From Eutreptiella sp. 'Long Island Sound 2002' (Eukaryota; Euglenozoa; Euglenophyceae; Eutreptiales; Eutreptiaceae): 64,000 bases of DNA. Shown piece by piece: positions 8,501-18,047 of this stretch (positions are counted from its first letter, which is position 1; each line of letters begins with the position of its first letter). The translations under genes were made by a program, and so were the position numbers. The notes below the pieces were generated by a model. It saw only the letters and a program-made list of their open reading frames with translations, did no database searches and was not told where the DNA came from. The DNA is taken from assembly GCA_964036045.1 (NCBI GenBank), contig OZ038385.1, forward strand, positions 26,620,853-26,684,852, written 5' to 3'.

Positions 8501-10430
8501 CCAGGCCAGGGGGAACTACTCCACCTATGAGCAGGAACTGCTCGCGGGTATGCTGGTGCTATCCTCACAAGCACGACTGTTGGGGAGTAACCCTGTGGTC
8601 TGGCTATGCGACCAAGAACCGGTCCGCAGTTTCCAGAAGGGCCCCCCACCTGAGAAGGCCAAGCTACGTCGCTGGTGGACCTACCTCAGTCAACTACGGC
8701 TGACGGTACACCATATCCAGGGAGTGAAGAACGAGTGCGCCGACTACATAAGCCGCAACAACTTCGACGCCCTGATTGGTGCCCGGTCTGAAGCGCTGGC
8801 TAAGGAGGCGTTCAGCCGTATGGACGTACACCTGGACCTGAACATGAGCATGATACGCCCCCTGGATGGACTCCAACAATCGGAGTACCTACAGGAGTTT
8901 GGGGATATCTACCGGCGCCTGGAGAAACGCCTTGAACCCCTCCTGGTCAACCAAGACCAGTGGAAGCGGGACAAGAGCTACCTCTGGCACGAGGACCGCA
9001 TCGTGGTGCCTAGTGACCGAGTCCCAGCGCTGCTGAAGTGGACCCATGAGTCAAGTGGTCATGTGGGTGCTGACCGTACCCTGAGGCTATTCAAGCAGTG
9101 GTTCCACACTACGTGGACTGACGACCAGCTGCGGAAGACGCTCCTGCCTATCGTGGACAAGTGCCCGTGCAGGTCCTGTAAACCAGGGGATATCAGGGAC
9201 AGAGGTCTCTACTCGACCCTGCCCATCCCTCACTGTGCTAACAGTGTTCTATACGTGGACTACACGGAGATGCCGAAGTTCGGGGGCTATGACTTCGCCC
9301 TCGTGGTAACCTGTGGGTTGACCAGGTTTACCAGGGTGTTCCCATGTACCAAGCACATTACCGGAGAGGAGACTATCAAGATACTCCTGGAGGAGTGGTT
9401 TTGTGTCTATGGGGCGCCCAAGGAGATCAACTCCGATGAGGACGTACGAGTACGCTCAGATACTGGCTGGTACAAGAGGGTCCTGAGGTCCCTCAATGTC
9501 CAGGTGTCTACGGGGATTCCCTACTCTCACACGAGCAACCCCCTATGTGAGCGACAGATTCGTGTCCTGAAGGAGAACGTCAGGATATGGTGCAAAACTG
9601 AACGCACCAGAGACTGGGTGAGACTACTCCCCGTCATATCCTTGATGATGAACTCCCAAGAGAGTTCAGCTACTGGCTACTCGCCACATGAGCTATTCAT
9701 GGGGCGCCCGGCGTGGTTCCTACATGCCCCCTATCCAGAGGACACCCATTCTTCTGTGGGTGAATGGGTCCAAGAGCAACAAGCGAAGGTGGACAAGGCC
9801 AAGGCTATGCTCCAGAGAGTGAGGGAGCGTCAGTGGAACAAGAAGAACAAGCACCGTGTACCGGCCACCTACCAAGAAGGGGACTGGGTGCTGGTGCACC
9901 ACAGTCGACTACCCGCCTGGCCACGCTCTACCAGCGATGACCCATACTTCGGGCCGTACAAGATCCTATCTGTGGATGGACACCGTATCACCGTGCGGTG
10001 TTCTCCCCGTCTAGGGGGGACCCTGGTGTGCGCCGCTCAACACCTGAAGCGCTACCATGATCCTGAAGACCTCTGTGGGGAGGAGTGGGAGCTGAATGAC
10101 GAGGAAATCGCCGCTCTGGACTTACAAGGGGCTGCCAGCCCTATGGAAGTTGAAGGTGAACTCCCCGACATGAACGCCGAGGAGATGGCTAAGGAGGGCT
10201 TCTACCTGGTGAAGTCTGGCCTACGCCACCGCTATCGCCAGGGTTGGCGCTTCCTCACCCTCTGGGAAGGGTTTGGAGTCGAAGAGGCCACCTGGGAGCC
10301 CTTCTCTGCATTTGTTCTACCTGAGGGACGCCTAAACTCAGTTCTGGTTGACTACTTGTCCCAGAACAACCTTGGTGAGTTGTTGAGGCTCGCTGAGACG
10401 CTTGCCTCCAAGAATAAAGCTAGGGACTGA
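5502..10430 (+). CDS. pol: Pol polyprotein of inner element: protease, FAS domain, RT, RNase H, integrase, chromodomain
   Basis: Numbered from the GTG at 5532, the frame runs 1632 residues, but translation probably enters from Gag through the UGA, because no ATG lies ahead of the protease. Domains in order: retropepsin (VLDTGAT, residues 16-22); a DIRS-like segment (VELFAS 173-178, CSPDW 232-236); RT with PFGVANAPALFQ and an active site HIDD (775-778) in place of the usual YxDD; RNase H (VTDASN, ~925); integrase zinc finger (HESSGH and CPCRSC); catalytic D1243, D1302 or D1304, and E1340 (35 residues from D1304); C-terminal chromodomain (FLTLWEGFGVEEATWEPF, ~1570-1590). The stop is TGA. All core domains look intact, so the element may be autonomous if HIDD supports catalysis. 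Confidence 0.93.
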   Translation, partial: RGRSGGTQDLVFWVRIRLGGREYLGVLDTGATISIVAKKMLPCGSLKNTMTTAAIRMGDGHVVHSCGDCEVEVPMGSRTIAHRFYVMDTDAFDFVLGTDFFVQHSQIQSLTLQAPYLLYVDHGSGRESVPLEQSEHTSSYLRLSKEEPSNMMAASKTEDYQLLGEVLDQGLKELGYSREDLSVELFASDKQHVLDLYCSKGKNCSYKFYWPSFGMAYGNPRFSELGKVLTKVALERSRMVLCSPDWGPHGGNEYWRTLLDKLTISSVRLPDEAIYVPLGRKTPIGKPGWGSMLSVVDGSLTTIPWEDLDPTLVQAIQRESDGLALGDLKDRLRPQDAVETTPGGDEYVVTDTNAPNSPCHVPVPDGVSECGLSELPSSIHSDDETEHDAFFVQTAVEEVENAEYVAPLKPLLSMRVEDPVDEELDPRSRLREYVDSKRKLVAKKLCYAKPTRSSWPLKQGRMGDLSQLKEDLEQKITTWQREVDLKLMKSVWGAHVRTPEEDDLSEECVCEPPKACLCCHRPPEMVEQDLLYAYQGLKDATAGEESVEDHLPTSIQGASNLHSDEDMEDKIKVLDPRVQKLIRTYLEVFGELPPPASCDKLVQMDLKLKPEFVGHKIRRRPYPAPKEQADEIERQIQECIDAGLVLEYKDGDYPLHCSPCFLVAKPGSTAKRLVVDYGELNKKTLNHSGSIPNMESTLEKIASCRYKTKMDKRSGFWQVDLTPNAQELLAFITPQGRVFKWKVMPFGVANAPALFQELMNKILSILRRRPKVQELISRGAQMEAHIDDVCLGTNTQEDHLILLGEFFAVCQENHTRLKLEKCEFMQETMQYLGFDVGYGWWTPAASKAKPLMDAKVRHEDPKKGLHDVRSFIGACNFYRRHIKNFTYTSAVLTDLIKKSTTWRWGPQEQQAFDELKDKVANAKCLGVPRAQGEIILVTDASNVGGGGTLFQWQALEKEEFDSAISQWGTEGLNRDGTLKHSYPDDKWVLVPLGHWNWKWNQARGNYSTYEQELLAGMLVLSSQARLLGSNPVVWLCDQEPVRSFQKGPPPEKAKLRRWWTYLSQLRLTVHHIQGVKNECADYISRNNFDALIGARSEALAKEAFSRMDVHLDLNMSMIRPLDGLQQSEYLQEFGDIYRRLEKRLEPLLVNQDQWKRDKSYLWHEDRIVVPSDRVPALLKWTHESSGHVGADRTLRLFKQWFHTTWTDDQLRKTLLPIVDKCPCRSCKPGDIRDRGLYSTLPIPHCANSVLYVDYTEMPKFGGYDFALVVTCGLTRFTRVFPCTKHITGEETIKILLEEWFCVYGAPKEINSDEDVRVRSDTGWYKRVLRSLNVQVSTGIPYSHTSNPLCERQIRVLKENVRIWCKTERTRDWVRLLPVISLMMNSQESSATGYSPHELFMGRPAWFLHAPYPEDTHSSVGEWVQEQQAKVDKAKAMLQRVRERQWNKKNKHRVPATYQEGDWVLVHHSRLPAWPRSTSDDPYFGPYKILSVDGHRITVRCSPRLGGTLVCAAQHLKRYHDPEDLCGEEWELNDEEIAALDLQGAASPMEVEGELPDMNAEEMAKEGFYLVKSGLRHRYRQGWRFLTLWEGFGVEEATWEPFSAFVLPEGRLNSVLVDYLSQNNLGELLRLAETLASKNKARD

Positions 10431-12701
10431 ACCTTACCCTTACCTGCCAAAGCGTATGTGTGAGTGTGCTAGTCCTAAGGTCCTGAGAGCAAGCCGCAGA
10501 AGTGGTGTCCTAATTATACCCAAGTCTGCGCCCTTGCTGAACCTGGAGGGTTGGCTTATTGATGCCACGGGGTACGCCCCGGGTCTCCCCTCCCCTATGC
10601 GCCCAATTTCTGTGCTGGCGCAAAACCTTGGGGGAATACCCAGAGTGTTGATCCAGGTATTGTTTTCCCTACCTACCTGTCTACTAAAGGGAGGGGTGGC
10701 CAAAAGCTATGAAGGCATGCAAAACGCCTGTTTGCTATGTGGCCAAAAACACTAACCTAACCCACTGTCACAGCCCACCAACCCAGCTAAAATTGCAGGA
10801 AAAGGGTGGGACAGTGACACGCCCCCTACAGGTCCTACACACCCTACAGTGGCACCATCCTGGTGGGCGAGCACTGGGCAACTGGCTCTAGCCCCCACTC
10901 AGGACTACCACTCCTACACGCACACTCTACTTGGCGTTGCGAAGAGGAAGGTCTCGAGGGTCCTAGCGACCCACCTGTGAAATGACAAGAGAACACATCG
11001 CTGCTAAGCAACTGTGGCCTCACAGGGGACGCCACAACGCGTTTCCCCTGCAAGGGCTTGGAGGGAGGGAGTGCTCTCGTGTGCAAAGCGCAGATGTCGA
11101 TGAAGTCGGACTCCCTGCTCTGCCACAGGCGGAGCGGAGTTACTTGTTTGTGGGATCTGCGCCCCTGTTTAGCAGGGCATAAAAAAATGCTGCTGCACCA
11201 CTCACCCTACCTGCCCACCTGTAAAACAAAGGCAAATGAAAGGGCGTTTGCGGCGGAGGAACCAAGGCACACTCCAGGTATTATACCCTTCTCAGTGTGC
11301 CCTATAATACGCTGTCCGCAAACACGCTGCATGGAGCAGCTACCCTTATCAAGCAAGCAAGCGTTAAGGGACTCCTCAGGTTCTCTTAAAGAACGTACCG
11401 AGGAGCCCCTGGGTAGCCTAAACAAGGTTTACCGTGCGCACTTCGCGTGGCCTACCCTTTAATGCGTGTGTGCATGCACGACTATGCACAATCACGTTGG
11501 GCAAACCTGCCCATCTCCACAACAATCTTGACTCCACCAGGGGGTGGCCCCGCCTGGGCGTACCTACCTTACCTACCGCTGGGAAGTGAAGCAAGGAGAG
11601 AAAACAAAAGGGGCGCACGCGAAGAACGTTGCTATGCACTTGTGTGTATGACTAATCACCCTGATCTGACCGCTAATCATCTGCAATCTTTCTAATCAAT
11701 CCCTCTACCGCGTCCTATCGTGGTTATCGTTGTTAACGCTGCTACACGACTCGTTCACGGAGACACGAGACGAGCAATGTGTATGCGGCATGCAAGACGA
11801 GCATACCTGTAGTTTATACCTGATTCATTGAAGTCTTTTCAATTGATTTTTGAATTCTCGAATTTTTGAAGCTTCTATTAGTGTGGGTGGAATCTGTATG
11901 TTTGTTTATTAATGTGTGTCTCGTCATTTTCAAGACTACGTGATACATACGTTTATAATTCCATTACTTTTCCATTCTCCGGCGCTTCGCTAGGAGCCGC
12001 TCTTGCGCGCCGCTATTTTGTACGTATGAATTTCTGGATTTAAAAAATCCAGAGATGACTATAATTTCTATAAAAATGTGCTGAAGATGCACAATTGGAT
12101 TCTGCTCAGGTGTGTCGTTTCAGAAAAATTCTACGCCGTCATTTGACGGATTTTGGTGTCGTCGCTTCGTTTTTGCGTGGATTCGTCCATAATTCTCCCA
12201 TTCCTGCCTCTGCAGATACCCACGCGCAGCCTCGCTGAGTAGGCCGTGTTCGGGCCGAAACGCAGGTGCCTGGAGAGACTGAGCAGAACCAAGACCCCAC
12301 AAGGGGCAAATTAATTTCTTTTCGACTCCCTACGCCCTAAGACAGGTCACAGGTCGCCAGCAGGTTTACGAGAACCCATGCGAGTGTGTATAATGTGTCT
12401 TGCGTTTGGGTTGTGTCGACGCTGCGTCTTGGAGGAAGGGATGCATATGCACATGTTTGGCATGCTCCCAATCTAACCCAACCAAGCCACAGGAGCCCCG
12501 GCAGCGCCAAGAGCGCTGAGTCTTCTGTAGGAAACTGTACAATCAGAGCAGCAAAAGGACGCCAGCCATGGTGAGCGCCCATTTTTCAGTGTGAGGGAGA
12601 CTGTAGGTATTTTAAAGTAGATGTGGAAACCAAGGAAAGGCCAAGAAAAATTCCCTTTTTCCTAAAATGCGACAGTGGTGGCCACCACAGCACAAGGGGG
12701 G
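10431..12701 (+). other. Long 3' non-coding region of inner element
   Basis: 2.27 kb between the pol stop and the 3' LTR has no open frame of note. From ~11058 to the LTR it is clearly related to 22825-24475 in the third copy, so it is a genuine and retained part of the family, not a chance insertion. It contains Y-rich tracts such as CCCTACCTACCTG (near 10669) and ends in a purine tract. Confidence 0.75.
12694..12701 (+). promoter_or_regulatory. Polypurine tract of inner element
   Basis: AAGGGGGG lies immediately before the 3' LTR start (AGTAAG). The same tract precedes the LTR in the third copy at 24468-24475. This is the expected primer for plus-strand DNA synthesis. Confidence 0.75.
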
Positions 12702-13498
12702 AGTAAGAAAAAGTGCTTTTCCATGGCTTAAGGACATACTCTAGTTGTATTAGAGATGCACTGAGCATCCCTGCATTTTTATCTTAGTATTGGTCCAGCC
12801 AAAAGTGGTGATAACACATTTTGACCTATGGAACCAAACACCCAATCAGGATATTGAGTGGACCCCTTAATCCCCTTTCAATCAGAAGTAAAACATCTTT
12901 TCCTGAGTTGACTGAGCACTGACATACCTAAGGTAGAGCCTATGAATTTATCTATGTTTTTCCATGAATACTTATCTGCCCTAGTGGTATGCACCATAGG
13001 GGGTTAGGCACCTCTTTTTGAGAGGTCCTGGGTTCAATTCCTGGTCAGCCTAACTAAGTAGGAAGATCCCATGTGACATGGCAGTGACCTCATCGCCACA
13101 TACCATGCCACCTCAGCACATATGGGACCCAAAACAAAGAGTGCACATCTCCTAAGATGGCACTATGGAGAGAGAGTGATCCTGAGGCAGTTTTCTAACT
13201 CTTTTCCCAAAACATTTCAGCTATCTCTGTGAATATGCATTCATTTGTATCCTGAGTTGCAGTTTTGTGAATATCTAATCATCTTTCACTGTTTACACTG
13301 CAGCCCTTCATGCTTTGATCCTGAATTACCTTCTCTTTGCATACTGTTGGCTTGGGCTATCCTGGATTGAGTTGGCTTTACTGTATTTCAACAAACAAAA
13401 GCTTTTCATCATCCAAAACCAGCAGCAGGACACCCTACAGCAACAACAAGCAGCAGGAGAAGCAAAAACACAGTGCTGAAAACACTATAAACTTTTCT
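12702..13498 (+). repeat. 3' LTR of inner element (797 bp)
   Basis: It matches 2104-2901 base for base apart from one missing C in a TTTCTG/TTTTG context. It ends TTTTCT and is followed by the second CGAAT (13499-13503) and then the outer element's integrase sequence. Confidence 0.92.
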
Positions 13499-13503
13499 CG
13501 AAT
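13499..13503. repeat. Target site duplication, right copy (CGAAT)
   Basis: This is the direct repeat of 2099-2103, placed between the inner 3' LTR and the outer integrase frame. Confidence 0.85.
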
Positions 13504-16500
13504 ACATCCATGGCCACGGACCGCATAGGGGCCTCCGGTATGGCCGTGTACACCGGATTGCCCGCTGTGGAGTGGTTGGGGCTCTTCGTGGCCCGAAACA
13601 CGGCACAGTCGCTGCAGTACCTATCCAGGATGGCGTAGTACCCCGGAGGGAACTTGAAACGCCACTCCAGGTCCTGCTGCATCTTGTCTCGGCCAGGGTG
13701 CATGAGCTGGGCGTTGTGCCAATGGTCAATGAGCTCCTCCACTCGGTTCTCGGGCACCAGCAGCTTGTCCTTGAGGAACAACTTGTCCCCATCCTCGGTC
13801 ATGCCCTCGGGCCATTCGTCGTCCGACGGGGCGCTCACGGCATTCCAGTACTTGCTCCAGTGCTCGGATGCCGCGTAGTCATCCGACCAGTCCTCTGTGA
13901 GCACCGACCTGACTAGCTCTACAGGGGCCACCATCCATTGCTCGAGGGTTTCCTCTCGAATAGCTTGGACGCGGGCACCCCGGAACTGGGCCTGCTCCGT
14001 ACGATTTGCCATCACCACAAAGCACTTGACCCCCTCTTGCTCCATGACCTTCTCCATCTCGATGATGCGCTTGGCCTCCTCGGTCTCCTCGGCGTCGCCA
14101 TGGCTGGATATGTCCATCCACGCCTTGCCCGCGGGGTAGGCCCAGCGACTGAGGCAATCTGCCACAGTGTTGTCCTTCCCCGGGACGTATACGACGCTGA
14201 GGTCGAACTTGGCGAACGTCTCGTGCCATCGGGCCCTCCTAGCCGCTGGTTCTGAGGGGGTGTCGACATGCTCCTTGTGCCAGCTCTGTAGGGATTGGTG
14301 GTCCGTGCAAACCACCACCAGCTGCAGTCCGATGTGGCCAGACCACTTCCTGAGCGCACATACAATGGCGTATGTCTCCTTCTCCCTCGCGGTCCATGTT
14401 CGGCGTTGGCCCTCGGCCAGGATCCTGCTCCAAAACGCCACGGGAACATGAGTCCCGTCGTCCCGGACTTGCTCGAGGACTGCCCCCACGGCATAGTCCG
14501 AGGCGTCTGTCCGTAGCACGAATCCCTTGTCCGGGTGCACCAGGAAGAGCCCCAACTGCCCCAGGAGTCGCTCCTTCAGGCGGTTGAACGCATCCTCAGC
14601 CTCAGGGGTCCAGGCAAGCTTCTTCTTGCTCCCCTTCCGGCCATCGAACTTACCCACCTGCAGCATCTTGTGCAGCGGCCCCGAGAGTTCTGCATACATC
14701 CGGACATAGCCCGAATAGTAATTGCAGAACCCCATGAAGGATCGGAGTTCGCTGATGGTCTGGGGCTTCTCCCAGTGGTGCAGGGACGCCACCTTCCCAG
14801 GCATGGGACGGCGTTGCCCGTGACCAACCACGTGACCCGCGAACTCCACTTCCTTCACGAAGAGTGAGGCTTTGGTGGGCTTGCACACCATGTTGTGCTT
14901 GTCCAACTCGCTGAGCACTTGACGCAGATCCTTCTCATGCGCGTCGATGAGCTCGTCCTCAGTCATGTTCTCCGTGCCGGACCCGATGATGATGTCATCC
15001 ACGAAGGGATCGGCACAGTCCCGGACAGGACCGAGTAGGTCCTCCATCATGCGCTGGAAAGCGGCGTTGCCATTCTTGGCGCCCATAGGCACCACTTTCC
15101 ACTGCATGGGCCCCAGCGGCGTCGACATCGCTGTGCAGGGCCTGGAGTCCGGGTGTAGCGGCATCTGATGATAACCGTGTTTCAGGTCTAACACCGTGAA
15201 AATCCGCTTTTTCTGTTGTTTTTGGAGGATGGAGTCGATCAGGGGAAGCGAGTACGAGTCGTGCTCAGTCTGCTCGTTCAAACCTCTGTAATCCACCACC
15301 AACCTCCACTCGCCTTTCTCCTTCTTGGGCACAATGAAGGCTGGGCTGGCCCACTCACTGTCGGAGGGTTCGATCCATCCCCGCTCAATGAACTCGGCCA
15401 ACAACTTCTTCATGGCCTCGGCCCGATCGCCCTGAAGTTGGTACTCCCGATGACGATAGATCTTGGGGTTCGGCTTCAGCTTGATCTTCGCTGTGCCAAA
15501 CCTCCCACGATCTGGAGGGTTCTTGTTGGCGACGCCACTGAATAGCCGCGGATAGGCCTTGATCAACCTCTCCTTCAGCTCGGCGACCTTCGGGTTCTCC
15601 TGGGCCTCTTCAGCCGCTTGCTTCGGTATCGATACAACCGACCGCACTGCGGTATAGGCCTCTTCCGGGTCCGAATCCGACTTCTCCTCGTCCGATATGC
15701 CGTCTTCATCGTCGTGGGGTGCACTTCCCACCGATAATCTTCGGAAATTTGCGGCGTCGGGCTGGTTACTGTCGCTATCGGCCCCCATTCGTGGAAAATC
15801 CCATGTCGGCGGGTCAGACCCAACCGGACCATCGTATTGGTCCGCGATGTGATCCATGACCCTCGCCACGAACTCATCCTTCTCGTACTTGCCGGTGACC
15901 AACATCTTGTCATCCCACCAATGCGGAGATGTGACCATGGCCCGCCTCTTCTTGGCTGCCACACGGTCGTGCATCCCCATTCGCATGTAGTTGACGACGT
16001 CGTCGATCTCGGCGTGGGACAGGACGTCAATGCCATTAATTGGCTGATCCGTCCCCTCCTTGGGCTCGAAAATGACCTTCATGGGCACCGCCTCCACCCT
16101 ACGGATGAATGCTTCATCACCCGTGGGCTGGGCTTGCGCCCCATCCACCAGGAAAGCCTTGGTACCCCACGCTTGACCCGGGGAGGGCATTGATATACCG
16201 TTGGCGTCGATGAACAACTCCTCCTCTGGCCCAAATGACATCTCGTTCAGGGTGATGGAGTCCAGCGTCGACTTGAGACCCTCCAGCGGACATGGGGTGG
16301 ATCCTATGCCAGTTATGACCAGAATCCCCTTCGCCCTATCCGCGATAATCTTCTCCACCGTACGTCTGGTATTGTCCAGGGAGCCATGCCAATACATGGG
16401 CCCCCACTCCTTCAAACCCCAATGCCTGTGCCAGGCTGAGTCTCCTCGATGCCAATGCCTCCTACACTTCCGCAGAAGTGGATCATCCCGGGAAGCGAAG

Positions 16501-17264
16501 ACGTCCGTCTCGGGCGCTTCGGCTCCCAGCGTCTGGATCATCCTGGAGTACACCTGCGGCGCCATTCCATACTCCGTGAGTTGAACTCCACGGTCTCCTC
16601 TGGACTTGGCACCCACAGCTTGCACCGCTTGGACGATCCGATCCTCTTCCTCAGCATTCCATTGGGATGATCCGCATGCATAGTCCGTGGACAGCCATGT
16701 GAGGCATTCATCATCCTCCCGGACCAGCGTTGCACGATGGGGAAGGGCTCCAATGGCATTTGCCACCATGAAGTCGTACCCCATGATCATATCCCAATCG
16801 GTGATGTCGGCCACATAGAAGTTCCCGGATAGAGTGCTTCTCTTCGCCTGATCAGGGCGGTTCAAGCGCTCATGTTCCCAGAATTCCATACTGATAGTGG
16901 CCTCATGGGTGCCACCACCCATGATCTCTCCATTGGCGACCTTCAGGCGGACCGGTCTCCGGCTGGGCTGCAGGAGTTCCTCCTTGAACAACCCTCTCCG
17001 GACCAGGCTCACCTGGGCACCCGTATCCACTAACACATCCCCCACCTTCTCCTCTCGTCCGCACCGTACTCGCACTTTCAAGTGCAACTGCCGCTCGTCG
17101 CCATGAGGTGTATGGACGACTCTCACGGCATGCAACTCTAGCAAGTCCGGGTGCATCAGGACTTCAAGGGTATGGTCACGGATGGTGTAGATCTTGGGTT
17201 GGTCCTGCCCGTCCACGGGGCTCTCCGTGGTCGCTCCTTCCTTCTTGCCATGTCCCGTACCCAC
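13499..17264 (-). pseudogene. pol: Outer element pol, 5' part: protease, FAS domain, RT, RNase H, integrase zinc finger
   Basis: The minus-strand frame is open for about 1,250 residues from a GTG at 17264 (no ATG start is evident) until the inner LTR cuts it after AMDVF. Visible domains: retropepsin (LVDTGAQVSLV, DTG at residues 80-82); TDVFASRDD (253-261), a DIRS-like motif; RT (VVDYRGLN, VLDLKHGYHQ, catalytic FVDD at 754-757); RNase H (LRTDASDYAVGAVL, then VVCTDHQSL); integrase zinc finger with two His and CSDC near the end. The rest of integrase is at 963-2103. In the same frame upstream there are stops at 17289-17291 (TGA) and 17430-17432 (TAG) before the nucleocapsid segment. Confidence 0.88.
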
Positions 17265-17429
17265 ATGTACTTCCCTTGGCAGGGCGCTTCAGGGGTTGGG
17301 AGTGGCGAAGCTCAGTGGTTTTGGCTCTTCTTGAGCCTTCTTCGGCACCCGCTGTGCCTTCGCTTTCTCAGGGATTCCACTGATTTTCGGAGGAGAGACC
17401 TCCGAGGTCCCACTCCCGTGGGGGCTCCT

Positions 17430-18047
17430 CTAGACTTGACTTCCCGCAGCCCCTTCCGGCTGCGATCCGCCAGGACTTTGTCCACCACGTTGCTGGGCTT
17501 TGAGTTCCTCCAACGTCCTCAACATGTCCTCAGCAACCTCCTCGATCGACCTCACTCGTCGGTCTTGGCCAGGTCCACCACCATAGCCTCTTCCTCCGCC
17601 TTTTCCTTGGCCTTTGCCTTGGCCTTTTCCCCCGTGTCCGCCCTTCGCCTTCCAATCGGAAATCCGCTGCTCCTTGGGCTTCTTCTCGGGGTGAGCGGCG
17701 AAGTAGGCCTTCCTGTCCGCCTCATACACCTTGCACTGACGGTGGTCATGTGCATGGTTGTTTCCCTTTCCATAACAGACCCAGCACCCGTCGTGCTGAG
17801 ACCTGTACTCCCGGAACGAGAGCGGTGGGTTCCCGATCCTCCTTGGCGCTCTGCTCTTATTGGGTCCCACCTGGCTCCATCTGGACCGATCCTGCCCATG
17901 GTTCTTCACGTTGTGCGCCACAAACGCGAAGAAGTGGGCCTCCTCATGATCCTCCCGGGACCCGGTCCAGTGATCTTGGCCACTTCCACTACCATCCTCC
18001 GCGGAGTTGGCCGTGTCCTCCTGGATCTCCCGATGATGGCGGTCTTC
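17430..18047 (-). pseudogene. Outer element Gag, nucleocapsid-like part
   Basis: In the same frame as the main gag ORF but after a TGA (18048-18050), the sequence continues without stops to a TAG at 17430-17432. It encodes a Cys/His motif, CWVCYGKGNNHAHDHRQC, resembling a zinc knuckle with a lengthened C-H spacing, followed by a Gly/Lys-rich segment (GHGGKGQGKGQGKGGG). This is the usual make-up of a Gag C terminus. The separating TGA may be a CGA-to-TGA mutation (the peptide reads naturally on both sides) or a leaky stop; mutation is more likely. Confidence 0.65.

Larger units (their letters stand above)
2104..13498 (+). mobile_element. Inner Ty3/Gypsy chromovirus-like LTR retrotransposon, apparently complete
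   Basis: This is an 11.4-kb element: LTR (2104-2901), tRNA-Met-like primer site, gag (3000-5501), in-frame UGA, pol with protease, RT, RNase H, integrase and chromodomain (to 10430), a 2.27-kb non-coding tract, purine tract (12694-12701) and LTR (12702-13498). The LTRs begin AGTAAG and end TTTTCT instead of TG...CA. They differ by a single one-base deletion as far as I could read, pointing to a very recent insertion. The gag and pol frames are otherwise unbroken. It sits inside the outer element's integrase and is flanked by CGAAT duplications. Confidence 0.93.
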
